Translations under genes and position numbers: made by a program
Shown: positions 45,928 to 55,164 of the stretch, piece after piece
Position numbering within the stretch: the first letter of the stretch is position 1
Layout: the number at the start of each line of letters is the position of its first letter
NCBI RefSeq assembly: GCF_001656295.1
Contig: NZ_LXHE01000017.1
Coordinates: 1 to 64,000 of the forward strand
Origin: Moraxella catarrhalis
Lineage (GTDB): Bacteria > Pseudomonadota > Gammaproteobacteria > Pseudomonadales > Moraxellaceae
Direction: 5' to 3'
DNA: 64,000 bases
The notes under the pieces: generated by a model
Database searches by the model: none
Seen by the model: only the letters and a program-made list of their open reading frames with translations
Told to the model about the DNA's origin: nothing

Positions 45928-47409
45928 ATGAGCTTAAAATTTGGATATAAAGCGCTCAGCTTAGCCGTCATCTCAACATTAACCGCTACAGCAGCTCATG
46001 CTGCAGGTCTAGACCGTTCAGGTCAGGATATCACCGCATTCTTACAAGAAGGCACCTATGCAGAAACTGTCTACACCTATATTGACGCTGATGTAACAGG
46101 TAAGGACACTTTGGGCAGAGATACTGGTGACGCTGCTGAAGCTTATGATTTTTTCCGTTATGGCGTTAAAGCAGACATCAACGACACCTTTAGTGTGGGT
46201 GTGCTGTACGATGAGCCATTTGGTGCAGCGGTTCAGTATGAAGGTAATAGTAATTTTGTCACTGAAAGCGCTGATTCTGCTTATGCTGCCTTGGTTGCAG
46301 GCACACCTTTGGCGCTTAAACCCAGAGCTGAAATCGTAAAGACTGCTCAACAATACCAAAATGCTGGTAGTCTGATCAAGAAAGGAATTGCCAGTTTTGT
46401 CAAAAAAGATTTAACCGAAGCTGCCAAACTACAAATCCGTGCCCAAAATCCAAACTTACCTGCTAATCAAGTCAATGAATTGGCTAGAAAAGCGGTTACT
46501 GACGAAGTTGTTGCAGATGCATTGACCAAAATCGTCGCTGTCGGCAATATTGCAAAAACTGCTGAAACTCACGAAGGTCAAGGTACCAACGTAGAGATTC
46601 GCACCAATAATTTAACCATGTTAGTCGGTGCCAAATTGGGTGCTAATAAAAATTTCCAAATCTATGGCGGTCCTGTGGCTCAAAGAGTTAAGGGTGAGGT
46701 TCATTTGCGTGGTCCTGCTTATCAAGTCATGACGGGCTATGATGCCAAAATCGCGACAGATACTGAAGTGGGCTGGGCGGCAGGTTTGGCATTTTATAAA
46801 CCCGAAATTGCCCTAAAAGCAGCTTTAACCTATCGCTCTGAGATTGAGCATGACTCTGAAATTACCGAAACCATTCCTGTAACTGGTTATCAGGGCACAA
46901 AAGACTTTAAAGTTACGTTGCCAGAATCATGGAACTTAGACTTCCAAACTGGTGTAAATCCAACAACGCTATTAACTGCCAAAGTGCGCTATGTGCCATG
47001 GTCTGATTTTGACATTCGCCCAACACAATATACAGAAACTACAAAACTTCGTTATCCACAGGGTTTACCAATCGTTAGCTATGATAAAGACCAGTGGTCG
47101 GCTGAAGTTGGTTTGGGTAAGCGTGTGACTGACCGATTGGCAGTTTCGGGTGCGGTAGGCTGGGATAGTGGTGCGGGCAATCCTACAAGCACATTAGGAC
47201 CAATTAAAGGATACTATTCACTGGGCCTAGGTGCGCGTTATAACTTCACACCTGAATGGTCGCTGTCTTTAGGCGGTAAATACTTTAAATTTGGTGATGC
47301 AGACGCTCGTATTCCTCCACAAGTGGCCGATAATGCTGGCACATCAGGTCGTTTCGAGGATAATGACGGCTATGCTGTGGGTGTTAAATTGGCTTATCAC
47401 GCCAAGTAA
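45928..47409 (+). CDS. ompE: Outer membrane protein of the FadL family (Moraxella OMP E-like)
   Basis: Predicted 14-strand outer-membrane channel for hydrophobic compounds. The signal peptide (residues 1-25) ends AAHAAGLDR. Alternating beta-strand patterns run through the protein, and it ends in an aromatic/amphipathic strand VGVKLAYHAK. The segment DITAFLQEGTYAETVYTYID follows the FadL N-terminal hatch pattern. A charged helical insertion of about 80 residues (roughly 115-205) should form extended extracellular loops. The 493 residues match Moraxella OMP E in type; the symbol rests on that resemblance. GGAG is eight bases before ATG 45928. Confidence 0.85.
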   Translation: MSLKFGYKALSLAVISTLTATAAHAAGLDRSGQDITAFLQEGTYAETVYTYIDADVTGKDTLGRDTGDAAEAYDFFRYGVKADINDTFSVGVLYDEPFGAAVQYEGNSNFVTESADSAYAALVAGTPLALKPRAEIVKTAQQYQNAGSLIKKGIASFVKKDLTEAAKLQIRAQNPNLPANQVNELARKAVTDEVVADALTKIVAVGNIAKTAETHEGQGTNVEIRTNNLTMLVGAKLGANKNFQIYGGPVAQRVKGEVHLRGPAYQVMTGYDAKIATDTEVGWAAGLAFYKPEIALKAALTYRSEIEHDSEITETIPVTGYQGTKDFKVTLPESWNLDFQTGVNPTTLLTAKVRYVPWSDFDIRPTQYTETTKLRYPQGLPIVSYDKDQWSAEVGLGKRVTDRLAVSGAVGWDSGAGNPTSTLGPIKGYYSLGLGARYNFTPEWSLSLGGKYFKFGDADARIPPQVADNAGTSGRFEDNDGYAVGVKLAYHAK

Positions 47410-47438
47410 TTTAAGCAATCCCATTAAACAGAAAAATA

Positions 47439-47470
47439 AAAATAGCTTGAATATTTTCAAGCTATTTTTA
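47439..47470. terminator. Bidirectional terminator between ompE and the L,D-transpeptidase gene
   Basis: aaaatagcttga (47439-47450) and tcaagctatttt (47457-47468) form a 12-bp stem with A and T flanks serving both converging genes. Confidence 0.85.
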
Positions 47471-47485
47471 TTGGTTGGTTAAAAA

Positions 47486-48547
47486 TTAACGAATCTCAAC
47501 TGTCGCACCATTTTCGATGACAGCGACCAATTCTAGCACATCCCAATTGGTCAGACGAATGCAGCCCAGCGACGATTGTCGACTAATGCCCTCTGGTATG
47601 GGCGAACCATGAATACCATAGCTGGGTTTATTTAATCCCATCCAAACCACACCGACAGGACTGTTTGGTCCTGGTGGTAAATAATAGACTTTTTTGTCTT
47701 CGCCCTCACGATTGACCGTCGCCTTGTAAGTCGGCATTTTGACTTTATTGATGATTTTGTACTTACCGCCTGGCGTTGTGCTTGCCTCACCGCCAACCGT
47801 CGTTGGGTAAGTGGCGACAAGCTGATCTTCATGATAAGCATATAAAATCTTATCCTTACGATCGGCAACCACACGCGTAACAACGCCCTCAAATGGCTTG
47901 CCAGTATTAATCACCGTAATGCTTTCGCCAGCGACAAAGCGTTTATTTGGATTGAGTTTTTTTAGGTATGCCACATCCATATGAAATCTTTCGCCAAGCA
48001 TCTCTTGAATACTTTCATAGCCTAAAGCTTTTAACTTTGAACGAGATTCTGCATCATTGGGTAGGGTTTTATAAGGACCTTTAGCATCAGCTTCGGTAAT
48101 GGTATAACTGACCAAGACTGGCTGATCGGCAGGAACGTCACCAATCAATGCATCCCAAGTCGCTTGATTCATCTTACCAGTCGGTTCCAAACCTTTGATT
48201 TTTTGAAAGTTTGTCAATGCCTTTTTGGAATTCATGCCCCAACCACCATCAATAGGACCAGGGGAGACATGATTCCAATCAAGCAATACTTGCATTTTTA
48301 CGGTCATGGCGGTATTGACTTTCATATTTTCTGTCCAAACCGACTCATTGACACGGCGAGCATATTCATCCAAACCATGGATAGTAGTGCGCTTACCACC
48401 TTGTTCGATGCTGTTGATTGTGCTGTTATCACTTTGGGCTTGGATAACCACCTCGCCAGATACGATGTCACCATCAGTATTTGCGTGGGCTGCGCTGATC
48501 ATTAGTAGGCTTACGATAGCCAGGCTTAAGGGTTTAATGAATGTCAT
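47486..48547 (-). CDS. L,D-transpeptidase (YkuD domain) with peptidoglycan-binding domain
   Basis: Exported enzyme that makes 3-3 crosslinks in peptidoglycan or attaches a protein to it. Signal peptide residues 1-22 end SAAHANTDG. A peptidoglycan-binding helical domain lies about 80-135 (LLDWNHVSPGPIDGGWGMNSKKALTNFQ). A LysM-like region follows near 190-212. The YkuD domain has YGIHGSPIPEGISRQSSLGCIRLTN near 313, carrying the catalytic His, Ser and Cys. The layout is like E. coli ErfK/YbiS/YcfS. It is convergent with ompE. Confidence 0.92.
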   Translation of the reverse strand: MTFIKPLSLAIVSLLMISAAHANTDGDIVSGEVVIQAQSDNSTINSIEQGGKRTTIHGLDEYARRVNESVWTENMKVNTAMTVKMQVLLDWNHVSPGPIDGGWGMNSKKALTNFQKIKGLEPTGKMNQATWDALIGDVPADQPVLVSYTITEADAKGPYKTLPNDAESRSKLKALGYESIQEMLGERFHMDVAYLKKLNPNKRFVAGESITVINTGKPFEGVVTRVVADRKDKILYAYHEDQLVATYPTTVGGEASTTPGGKYKIINKVKMPTYKATVNREGEDKKVYYLPPGPNSPVGVVWMGLNKPSYGIHGSPIPEGISRQSSLGCIRLTNWDVLELVAVIENGATVEIR

Positions 48548-48589
48548 AATAAATCCTAAAAAATATTTTCACCATTATATCACGACCAA

Positions 48590-48622
48590 AAACCCACCAC
48601 AATTTTTAACATTGCTGGTGGA
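48590..48622 (-). terminator. Terminator after the SIMPL gene
   Basis: On the minus strand ccaccagcaa and ttgtggtgg pair over 9 bp with one bulge, followed by gttttt. It lies just before the start of the L,D-transpeptidase gene, 31 bp past the SIMPL stop. Confidence 0.6.
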
Positions 48623-48652
48623 TTTTTTGGTGGATAAGGTTTTGGGGTTAAA

Positions 48653-49354
48653 TTATTTATCAACTTCAATGGTGCCATTGGCTGAATAATTCAGCGTCGT
48701 TGTCCCTGCTTCCAAATTTTGAGCAGGAATACTTGCATCAGATGCATCCGCAAACTTTGCAGTTGCCATGACAGGCATGGGATGGTAATAATTATTGCTA
48801 CCCAAGCTAACCTTGACAATCTTATAGCTATTGGCGCCAAAAGCTTGGCTAATAATTTGTGCATCACTAGTAAAGCGAGCAATCGCTTGTAGCTTCAAGC
48901 GTTTTTCTTCAGAATCGAGAAGCTCCTTAGAAACGCCAAAGCCAATATTTTGAATCACTAAAATGGACTGTAAGTCGGCTATGAGCTGACTTGCTTTTTC
49001 AAAATCATTGCTTTTGATATTCAAAGATGCCGTACCTGTAAAGCCAACAATTTTAGAGCTATTGTTGGCGTATCTTGGGTAAGTGCTTTGTCTACCGGTC
49101 GTAACGACGACTTCTGGATAGCGTTTAGCGATTTGCATTGCCGCATTGATGCTATTGTTCAATTCCTTGGCGATCGCAGCAGCTGTCGAAGCTTGAGCAG
49201 TTTTGGTCATGACTGCGTGCATTTCATCATTGGCAATTTCACTTTTGACTTCGGTGCTAAAGCTGACGCGATTGTATTCTTCAGCTTGCGCTGGCATGAC
49301 AAAGGCGCTTGCAATTAATGCAGAGCTAAATAAAGTAAAGGGAATTTTTGTCAT
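48653..49354 (-). CDS. SIMPL domain (DUF541) periplasmic protein
   Basis: Predicted periplasmic protein of 233 residues with a signal peptide ending MPAQAEEYN near residue 24. The SIMPL/DUF541 domain begins VSFSTEVKSEIANDEMHAVMT and includes YPEVVVTTGRQSTYPRYANNSSKIVGFTGTASL and ISKxLLDSEEKRLKLQAIARFT-like blocks. Relatives include the E. coli oxidative-stress defence protein YggE, and BP26 of Brucella. The function is not settled. ATG 49354 is preferred over a TTG at 49372, with GGCGAG as site. Confidence 0.88.
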   Translation of the reverse strand: MTKIPFTLFSSALIASAFVMPAQAEEYNRVSFSTEVKSEIANDEMHAVMTKTAQASTAAAIAKELNNSINAAMQIAKRYPEVVVTTGRQSTYPRYANNSSKIVGFTGTASLNIKSNDFEKASQLIADLQSILVIQNIGFGVSKELLDSEEKRLKLQAIARFTSDAQIISQAFGANSYKIVKVSLGSNNYYHPMPVMATAKFADASDASIPAQNLEAGTTTLNYSANGTIEVDK

Positions 49355-49578
49355 TTTTTCAAATCTCGCCAAACAGTTGAATAAACAGTTATAAAATTAT
49401 CAACTGATACTTATACAAAGTATAGCTATCATTATAAAACTTATTTTATTTTAATTTGTATCTGACTTTAATAAGATTTGTAAAATTATACTAATACCGC
49501 GCTCATTTAACATGGTTGACTTAAAACAGCATAGCCATTTGCTAGCTAATTGGACTTTACCTAAGAATCATCTTGCAT

Positions 49579-50502
49579 TTATGAATTTAGATTAATTTTG
49601 TCTTTAAGAAGAAATTCCATCAGCGCTTTTTGGGCATGCAGTCGATTTTCGGCTTCATCCCAAACCACAGAACGGGGATCGTTCAACAGATCAAAGCTGA
49701 TTTCCTCGCCACGATGGGCAGGTAAGCAGTGCATGAATAAGACGTCAGGATCGGCTTTATCAAGCATGGCAGGGCTGACCTGATAAGGGGCGAATCGGCG
49801 CGCACGGGTCATTTGCTCAGATTCTTGACCCATGCTTGCCCACACATCGGTAGCAATCAGATGTGCACCTTTAGCAGCCTCTTGAGGGTCTTCAACATAG
49901 GTGACGCAGTGGCTGTATTCTTCGATGAGGTCAGGGTTGGGCTCAAATCCATATGGCGCTGTCACACGCAGCTGAAAGCCGAATTGATGAGCTGCCAAAA
50001 TATAAGAGGCACACATATTATTGCCATCACCGACCCAAGTGACAGTTTTGCCTTTGATACTGCCTCGATGCTCATGAAAGGTCTGCATATCAGCAAGCAA
50101 CTGGCACGGATGAAAATCATCAGTCAACGCATTAATCACAGGTACAGATGAATGCTTGCAAAATAAATCCAGCTTGGCATGCTCAAAAGTGCGAATCATG
50201 ATGATATCAACCATGCTTGAAATCACTTTGGCGGAGTCTTCGATAGGCTCGCCTCGACCAAGCTGCGTATCTTTGGGCGATAAAAAGATGGCATGACCAC
50301 CAAATTGACCCATACCAGCCTCAAAAGAGATGCGTGTGCGAGTTGAAGATTTTTCAAAAATCATGCCAAGCGTACGCCCCACAAACGGACGATAAATCTC
50401 GCCACACTGCTGCATTTGACGCAGCTCACTTGCACGGCTGATGATAGCCTCAAGCTCGGCAGGCGTCATATCTAAAAGATTACGAAAATGGCGTACGCTC
50501 AT
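49579..50502 (-). CDS. argF: Ornithine carbamoyltransferase
   Basis: Makes citrulline from ornithine and carbamoyl phosphate in arginine synthesis. The carbamoyl-phosphate site is [15 protein letters not shown] near residue 47, [15 protein letters not shown] near 126 is conserved, and the ornithine-binding Cys is in [12 protein letters not shown] near 264. The 307 residues are typical. The start at 50502 has AAGGAA upstream; the frame is open to 50523. It stands alone, opposite to the FabH-like gene. Confidence 0.95.
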   Translation of the reverse strand: MSVRHFRNLLDMTPAELEAIISRASELRQMQQCGEIYRPFVGRTLGMIFEKSSTRTRISFEAGMGQFGGHAIFLSPKDTQLGRGEPIEDSAKVISSMVDIIMIRTFEHAKLDLFCKHSSVPVINALTDDFHPCQLLADMQTFHEHRGSIKGKTVTWVGDGNNMCASYILAAHQFGFQLRVTAPYGFEPNPDLIEEYSHCVTYVEDPQEAAKGAHLIATDVWASMGQESEQMTRARRFAPYQVSPAMLDKADPDVLFMHCLPAHRGEEISFDLLNDPRSVVWDEAENRLHAQKALMEFLLKDKINLNS

Positions 50503-50811
50503 GATGAAATATTCCTTTAACAATCAGGGCAAATTTGTAGTATAGCACTGGATATGGGGCTTGGCTATCATCTAACGATAATTTGTTTTTTGAGTGATAC
50601 GGGTTGTGATGTTTAAGAAATTTGCCAAATGATCGTAACTCACTGAAAATTAATTATTTATTTTGATTTGGCAAATATTTTATGTAAACAAGCGTATATT
50701 TTTACAACTCGTTACATTTATTTGTGATAAAATTATTGAGATTAAAAATTTACCAAAAGGATATGCCATGGGTTTTATCCATGCTAAGCCAATGATGACT
50801 AGGAGTAATTT
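50503..50811. other. 309-bp divergent control region between argF and the FabH-like gene
   Basis: Holds both promoters. Two copies of an 11-bp imperfect palindrome, atttgccaaat (50620-50630) and atttggcaaat (50666-50676), are 46 bp apart start to start and look like a paired operator. A short reading frame with its own ribosome site starts at 50768. No arginine repressor box was recognised near argF. Confidence 0.55.
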
Positions 50812-50827
50812 ATGGGAATTTATTTAA
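50768..50827 (+). CDS. Possible 19-codon leader peptide overlapping the FabH-like start
   Basis: ATG at 50768 is preceded six bases upstream by AAAAGGA (50755-50761). The frame encodes MGFIHAKPMMTRSNLWEFI and stops at 50827, 16 bases inside the next gene in another frame. The downstream start has its own AGGAG, so this may be a coupling or attenuating frame or chance. No family; only the site and overlap support it. Confidence 0.3.
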   Translation: MGFIHAKPMMTRSNLWEFI

Positions 50828-51957
50828 CGGCAACAGGTCTTTATAAGCCTGCTTATCAAATTAGCAATGATGAGTTGGTGGCTGCATTTAATACTTATGT
50901 TGATAATTATAATGCCGAACACGCTAAGGCAATCGCAGCAGGTGATAAGGTTGCACTTCAGCACTCATCAAGCGAATTCATCGAAAAGGCATCTGGTATC
51001 AAATCTCGTTATGTGATTGATAAAAAAGGAATTTTAGACCCCAAAATTATGGCACCCATTTTTCCTGCTCGCAAGCTTGGTGAGGAGCTGTCCGTGATGG
51101 CAGAGATGGGTTTGGCAGCACTCAAAGATGCTTTGGCAAGTGCTGATCTGACGGCTGATGAACTAGATGGTATTATTTGTGCATCATCAAATTTCCAGCG
51201 TTGCTATCCTGCCATTGCCATCGAGATTCAACATGCCATCGGTATGCAGCATGGCTTTGCTTATGATATGAATGTGGCTTGTAGTGCGGCGACTTTTGGC
51301 ATTGCCCAAGCGGTAGGCAGTATCAAAGCAGGACTTGGTAAAAAAATCGCCGTGCTAAATGTTGAAATTACCTCAGCACATCTTAATTGGCGTAATCGTG
51401 ATAGCCACTTTATTTTTGGTGATGTGGCGGCTGCGACGATTGTTGAGGAATTGTCAACCCCAAAAGGTTATGAAATTCTTGATAGTAAGCTATATACACA
51501 ATTTTCTGCCAATATCAAAAATGAGTACGGTTTTATGGATCGTAGCGAGTTTTTGGCAGCAGATACACAAATGTATGCAGACATCAAAGAGCCAGTTACT
51601 GATAAGCTTTTCTTACAAGAAGGGCGTAAGGTATTCCGTGAAGTTTGCCCCAAAGTTTCAGAAATCATTACCACGCATTTGATCGAAAATAACTTATCAG
51701 CCGATCAAATTAAGCGTATGTGGCTACATCAAGCCAATATTAATATGATTGATTTGATTTTGCGTACGGTTGTTGGAAAAGATGCAGATAAATCTATTGC
51801 ACCTGTTGTCATTGCAGAATATGGCAATACCAGCTCAGCGAGCCCTGTGGTAGCATTCCATGAAACTCAAGAAGGTGTTGAAAGCGAAGATCTATGCGTA
51901 ATGTGTTCTTTTGGTGCTGGTTATTCAATTGGATCGGTGTTACTCAAAAAAGTATAA
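50812..51957 (+). CDS. Beta-ketoacyl-ACP synthase III, long FabH-like type
   Basis: Thiolase-fold condensing enzyme of 381 residues, longer than FabH (about 317). The nucleophile Cys is in MNVACSAATFGIAQAV near residue 155, the His in MWLHQANINMIDL near 304, and the Asn in AEYGNTSSASPV near 342, giving the Cys-His-Asn triad of FabH. The length and the HSSSEFIEKASGIKSRYVID segment near 47 resemble P. aeruginosa PA3286, which primes fatty acid synthesis with medium-chain acyl-CoA from beta-oxidation. Substrate here is inferred. Start is set by AGGAG six bases upstream. Confidence 0.88.
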   Translation: MGIYLTATGLYKPAYQISNDELVAAFNTYVDNYNAEHAKAIAAGDKVALQHSSSEFIEKASGIKSRYVIDKKGILDPKIMAPIFPARKLGEELSVMAEMGLAALKDALASADLTADELDGIICASSNFQRCYPAIAIEIQHAIGMQHGFAYDMNVACSAATFGIAQAVGSIKAGLGKKIAVLNVEITSAHLNWRNRDSHFIFGDVAAATIVEELSTPKGYEILDSKLYTQFSANIKNEYGFMDRSEFLAADTQMYADIKEPVTDKLFLQEGRKVFREVCPKVSEIITTHLIENNLSADQIKRMWLHQANINMIDLILRTVVGKDADKSIAPVVIAEYGNTSSASPVVAFHETQEGVESEDLCVMCSFGAGYSIGSVLLKKV

Positions 51958-52005
51958 AATTATAATTCATTATTAATTTAATATATTAATTAATAAGACC
52001 AATCA

Positions 52006-52036
52006 AAAGCATCCCCTCTATCAGTTGGGATGCTTT
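52006..52036 (+). terminator. Terminator after the FabH-like gene
   Basis: aaagcatccc (52006-52015) and gggatgcttt (52027-52036) form a 10-bp stem; the following tract agatatttt is only partly T-rich. Confidence 0.6.
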
Positions 52037-52180
52037 AGATATTTTGCATATAAATTAATTGCAGCGGATCGATTGTTATATTAATTAAAAATACGATCAA
52101 TAAATTTAGGTAGTGCCTTTATTTGCCAGATATTTATGCTTATGCTATGATTGTTGGTTTCTTTAAAATTTTAACACAAT

Positions 52181-52747
52181 ATGAATCAGCTTAAACCTCA
52201 CAATCCATCAATGGCGATTGTTTATCATTCAAATTATGGGCATACTCGCCGTGTCGCCCAAGCCATCGCTCAGGGTGCTGAAATGCTTTTACCTGTGCAT
52301 TTGGTGGATATTGCCGACATTGGCGAATCAGACTGGCAGCGAATTGATGAGGCTTCATTAATTGTATTTGGCAGTGCTGTTTATATGGGCAGTGTGACCG
52401 CCGAATTTAAGATTTTTATGGATAGCACCTCAAAGCGGTGGGTGGATCGTCGGTGGCAAGGTAAATTTGCGGCAGGATTTGCTAATTCAGGTGGGCTTAG
52501 TGGGGACAAGTTAGCGGTGCTACAGCAGCTGTGTCTTTATGCCATGCAGCATGGCATGAATTGGGTTGGTCTGCCACTGATGCCGACGGGTAGCAGTGAG
52601 CAGGATTTAAACCGCCTCAGCAGTTTCTTGGGGCTGATGACCCAGTCTATTGATGCGCCCCCAGAGGTGACGCCTTGTGAGGGCGATATTAAGACAGCCG
52701 AGTGGTTTGGTGATCATTTGGCGAAAACGATACTCAAGTTTGGCTAA
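52181..52747 (+). CDS. Flavodoxin/WrbA-like FMN reductase family protein
   Basis: Predicted cytoplasmic flavoprotein of 188 residues. The FMN phosphate loop is YHSNYGHTRRVAQAIAQG near residue 15; GSAVYMGSVTAEFKIFMDS near 66 and FANSGGLSGDKLAVLQQL near 104 match WrbA and NAD(P)H:quinone oxidoreductase type IV. The final 60 residues are shorter and more variable than in WrbA. The partner or substrate is unknown. No clear ribosome site precedes the ATG; an internal ATG at 52211 is possible. Confidence 0.85.
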   Translation: MNQLKPHNPSMAIVYHSNYGHTRRVAQAIAQGAEMLLPVHLVDIADIGESDWQRIDEASLIVFGSAVYMGSVTAEFKIFMDSTSKRWVDRRWQGKFAAGFANSGGLSGDKLAVLQQLCLYAMQHGMNWVGLPLMPTGSSEQDLNRLSSFLGLMTQSIDAPPEVTPCEGDIKTAEWFGDHLAKTILKFG

Positions 52748-52748
52748 T

Positions 52749-52774
52749 CCCTCTATTCTTAAAAGAGGCTTTTG
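52749..52774 (+). terminator. Weak terminator after the flavodoxin-like gene
   Basis: cctct and agagg pair around a nine-base loop (52749-52767), followed by cttttg. A second hairpin (gcttg-gcagg-caagc) follows at once, making a compact structured end. Confidence 0.45.
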
Positions 52775-52899
52775 CTTGGCAGGCAAGCACTTAAATAAGC
52801 ATTTGTACAGACAAAAGGCATGGCGATCATGTCTTTTTTATTTTGGGCTTTTGGTTTACAATAGCTCTATGATAAGAATTTATTTTAATTGAGTGATTT

Positions 52900-53853
52900 A
52901 TGAAAATTTATTTGGCAAGAAATCAAGTGCAGGCAGGACCGTATACACTCGAAGAGCTTAATACCATGTTAGCATCTGGCGAGGTGATTCTTGATGATTT
53001 GATTTGGCACTCGCCAATGACCGCTTGGCAACGCTTGGGCGACTTAACCCAAAATCAATCCTATTATCAGCCTAAAAATACGCTGCCGCCTGAGCCGGCA
53101 ACATTGGCTGAGATCAAAGAAAAAACTGAGCCAAGAGGGTTTGGTGATAATGTGGATTTTAACCCAAATCACGCTCAATCAGCCGATAAACCTAAGCGAG
53201 TGAGCGTCGAAGAGCTATATGGTAAAAAACCTGTTCAGCCCGCTGTCAATTCAGCTCATCAGCAGCCTGGACAGCCGTCTGATGTCGTGGTCAGCAAAGA
53301 TACGCAGGCAGTCTTAGCAAGTATTGGTTCTAGATTCATGGCAGTGATGATTAACTTTGTGCTATTTATGTTGGCACTGATGCCTTTTTTACAGCAATTT
53401 ATGGCACTAAATCCTGATCCAGTTCTACTAAACACAGGTGATTTTGAGACACGCATGGCTTATGCTCAAGAATTGGCAACGCAGATACCTGCACAAACGA
53501 TGACACTATCTAGCATTTTGATTGCTGCATACTTAATCATTCAGCTTATCTTAATTATAGCTCGAGCACAGTCATTTGGTAAACTGGTCGCAGGCATTCG
53601 TACTGTAGATACACAAACTTTAGAAAAACCAAATTTTTTCAAGCGGTTCGTCTTGCGTGTTGTCGTGCTATTTTTTATCTATCAGTTGGCAAGTGCTTTG
53701 CCAATCGCCATTAATATGGCATTGATTTTATTGATGATTAATTATATTATGGCAGCACGCAGTCCGATTAAACAAGGTTGGCATGATAAATTGGCAGGTA
53801 CTATTGTTGTGAAGACATCTGAGGTAAAATTTAAGAAAAAATCAGATGAGTGA
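52900..53853 (+). CDS. GYF_2 domain - RDD family membrane protein
   Basis: 317 residues in two parts. Residues 1-55 form a GYF_2-type domain (ARNQVQAGPYTLEELNTML, IWHSPMTAWQRLGDL), a proline-peptide or protein-interaction module. A charged linker (60-135) follows. Residues 142-300 are an RDD transport-like domain with Arg-Asp-Asp relatives: GSRFMAVMINFVLFML near 147, QSFGKLVAGIRTVDT near 224, and RSPIKQGWHDKLAGTIVV at the end. About three or four membrane segments. The function is unknown; RDD proteins have been linked to ion exchange. It overlaps ung by eight bases. Confidence 0.85.
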   Translation: MKIYLARNQVQAGPYTLEELNTMLASGEVILDDLIWHSPMTAWQRLGDLTQNQSYYQPKNTLPPEPATLAEIKEKTEPRGFGDNVDFNPNHAQSADKPKRVSVEELYGKKPVQPAVNSAHQQPGQPSDVVVSKDTQAVLASIGSRFMAVMINFVLFMLALMPFLQQFMALNPDPVLLNTGDFETRMAYAQELATQIPAQTMTLSSILIAAYLIIQLILIIARAQSFGKLVAGIRTVDTQTLEKPNFFKRFVLRVVVLFFIYQLASALPIAINMALILLMINYIMAARSPIKQGWHDKLAGTIVVKTSEVKFKKKSDE

Positions 53854-54568
53854 GAAAATCATGACGCCAGAACAACAAGCAATTCTTGATCGAGTACAGT
53901 TGCCCAATGACTGGAAGCAGGCACTTGCACCTGCCTTGATTAGCGAAAATATGGATAAATTGCGTGATTTTTTAAAGATGCAATATCATCAACAAAAAAA
54001 TATTTATCCCCCAAAAAATCAAATATTTAACGCATTTCATTTAACGCCATTATCTCAAGTTAAAGTGGTCATTTTAGGTCAAGACCCCTATCATGGCACA
54101 GGTCAGGCCATGGGATTATCTTTTTCGGTGCCTAAACTTATCCCAAAACCGCCCAGCCTTCAAAATATCTTAAAAGAGCTATCAAATGATTTGGGTGTGC
54201 CCATCAGCCGTCATGGTGATCTTAGCTTTTGGGCTAAGCAAGGCGTATTACTGCTGAATGCTACCTTGACCGTTGAGGCAGGTCTTGCTGGCAGTCATCA
54301 AAAACAAGGTTGGGAGGAGTTCACTGATGCCGTCATTGAAGCCATTAATGATTATACCGACCAGACGGTTTTTATATTATGGGGCAGCTATGCCAAACAT
54401 AAAGGTCGATTTATTGATACATCAAAACACTTGGTGCTGACCGCAAGCCATCCTTCGCCTTTGGCAGCAAATCGTGGGGGATTTTTTGGTACTCGACCAT
54501 TTTCACGCACAAACGAGTATTTGCAACGCCATGGCAAAACTCCGATCAATTGGGCTTTGCCTCAATAG
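53846..54568 (+). CDS. ung: Uracil-DNA glycosylase
   Basis: Removes uracil from DNA. The water-activating motif is VVILGQDPYHGTGQAMGLSFSVP near residue 73, LLLNATLTVEAGLAGSH near 134, and the minor-groove loop TASHPSPLAANRGGFFG near 202. Length 240. It begins inside the end of the RDD gene; a second ATG at 53861 is a possible start. It leads a run of ung-tadA-cmk-rpsA with short gaps. Confidence 0.96.
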   Translation: MSEKIMTPEQQAILDRVQLPNDWKQALAPALISENMDKLRDFLKMQYHQQKNIYPPKNQIFNAFHLTPLSQVKVVILGQDPYHGTGQAMGLSFSVPKLIPKPPSLQNILKELSNDLGVPISRHGDLSFWAKQGVLLLNATLTVEAGLAGSHQKQGWEEFTDAVIEAINDYTDQTVFILWGSYAKHKGRFIDTSKHLVLTASHPSPLAANRGGFFGTRPFSRTNEYLQRHGKTPINWALPQ

Positions 54569-54577
54569 TTACCAAAT

Positions 54578-55123
54578 ATGATAGTGCCATTTCATGACAT
54601 TAATAATTCTGATATCAGTTATGATCAGTATCACTTTTGGTTGATGCGTGATGTTGAGATGATGAATTATGCTTTGGAAATCGCCAAACAAGGTGCTAAG
54701 TTTGGTGAGATTCCTGTGGGTGCAGTGGTTGTGCATGAGGGTAGGATCTTAGGTGAAGGCTATAATTGCCCAATCACTACCCAAGATCCGACGGCTCATG
54801 CTGAAATTGTGGCAGTACGGCGCGCTTGTGAGAGTCTTAATAACTATCGCCTACCAAAAGGCTGTACACTTTATGTGACGCTAGAGCCTTGTACGATGTG
54901 CTTTGGCGCCCTGATTCATGCTCGGGTGAGCCGTGTTGTATTTGGTGCATTTGAACCGAAAGCTGGCGCTGTGGTCAGTCAGCTAACATTGCCAAACCAA
55001 GCATTTTATAATCATAGCTTGGATATACAGGGCGGGCTTTTGGCAGGGAAGAGTAGCGCCTTATTGAGCGGTTTTTTTAAACAGCGTCGCCAAGAAAAAA
55101 GAGCAGCCAAAGCCCAAGCCTAA
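54578..55123 (+). CDS. tadA: tRNA-specific adenosine deaminase
   Basis: Converts the wobble A34 of tRNA-Arg(ACG) to inosine. The zinc motif is DPTAHAEIVAVRRA near residue 68 and PCTMCFGALIHARV near 107. GEIPVGAVVVHEGRILGEGYN near 44 is typical. The 181 residues include about 22 N-terminal residues beyond the family core; an internal ATG at residue 23 would remove them, but no ribosome site settles it. It is 10 bp after ung. Confidence 0.93.
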   Translation: MIVPFHDINNSDISYDQYHFWLMRDVEMMNYALEIAKQGAKFGEIPVGAVVVHEGRILGEGYNCPITTQDPTAHAEIVAVRRACESLNNYRLPKGCTLYVTLEPCTMCFGALIHARVSRVVFGAFEPKAGAVVSQLTLPNQAFYNHSLDIQGGLLAGKSSALLSGFFKQRRQEKRAAKAQA

Positions 55124-55164
55124 AAATTACAATTCATCATTTATTAATACATAGCCAAATTATT

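Noticed and set aside
52109-52129. ggtagtgcctttatttgcc resembling the IS1-family terminal repeat
   Set aside because: Only the first eight bases match the end at 763, there is no transposase remnant and no partner repeat.
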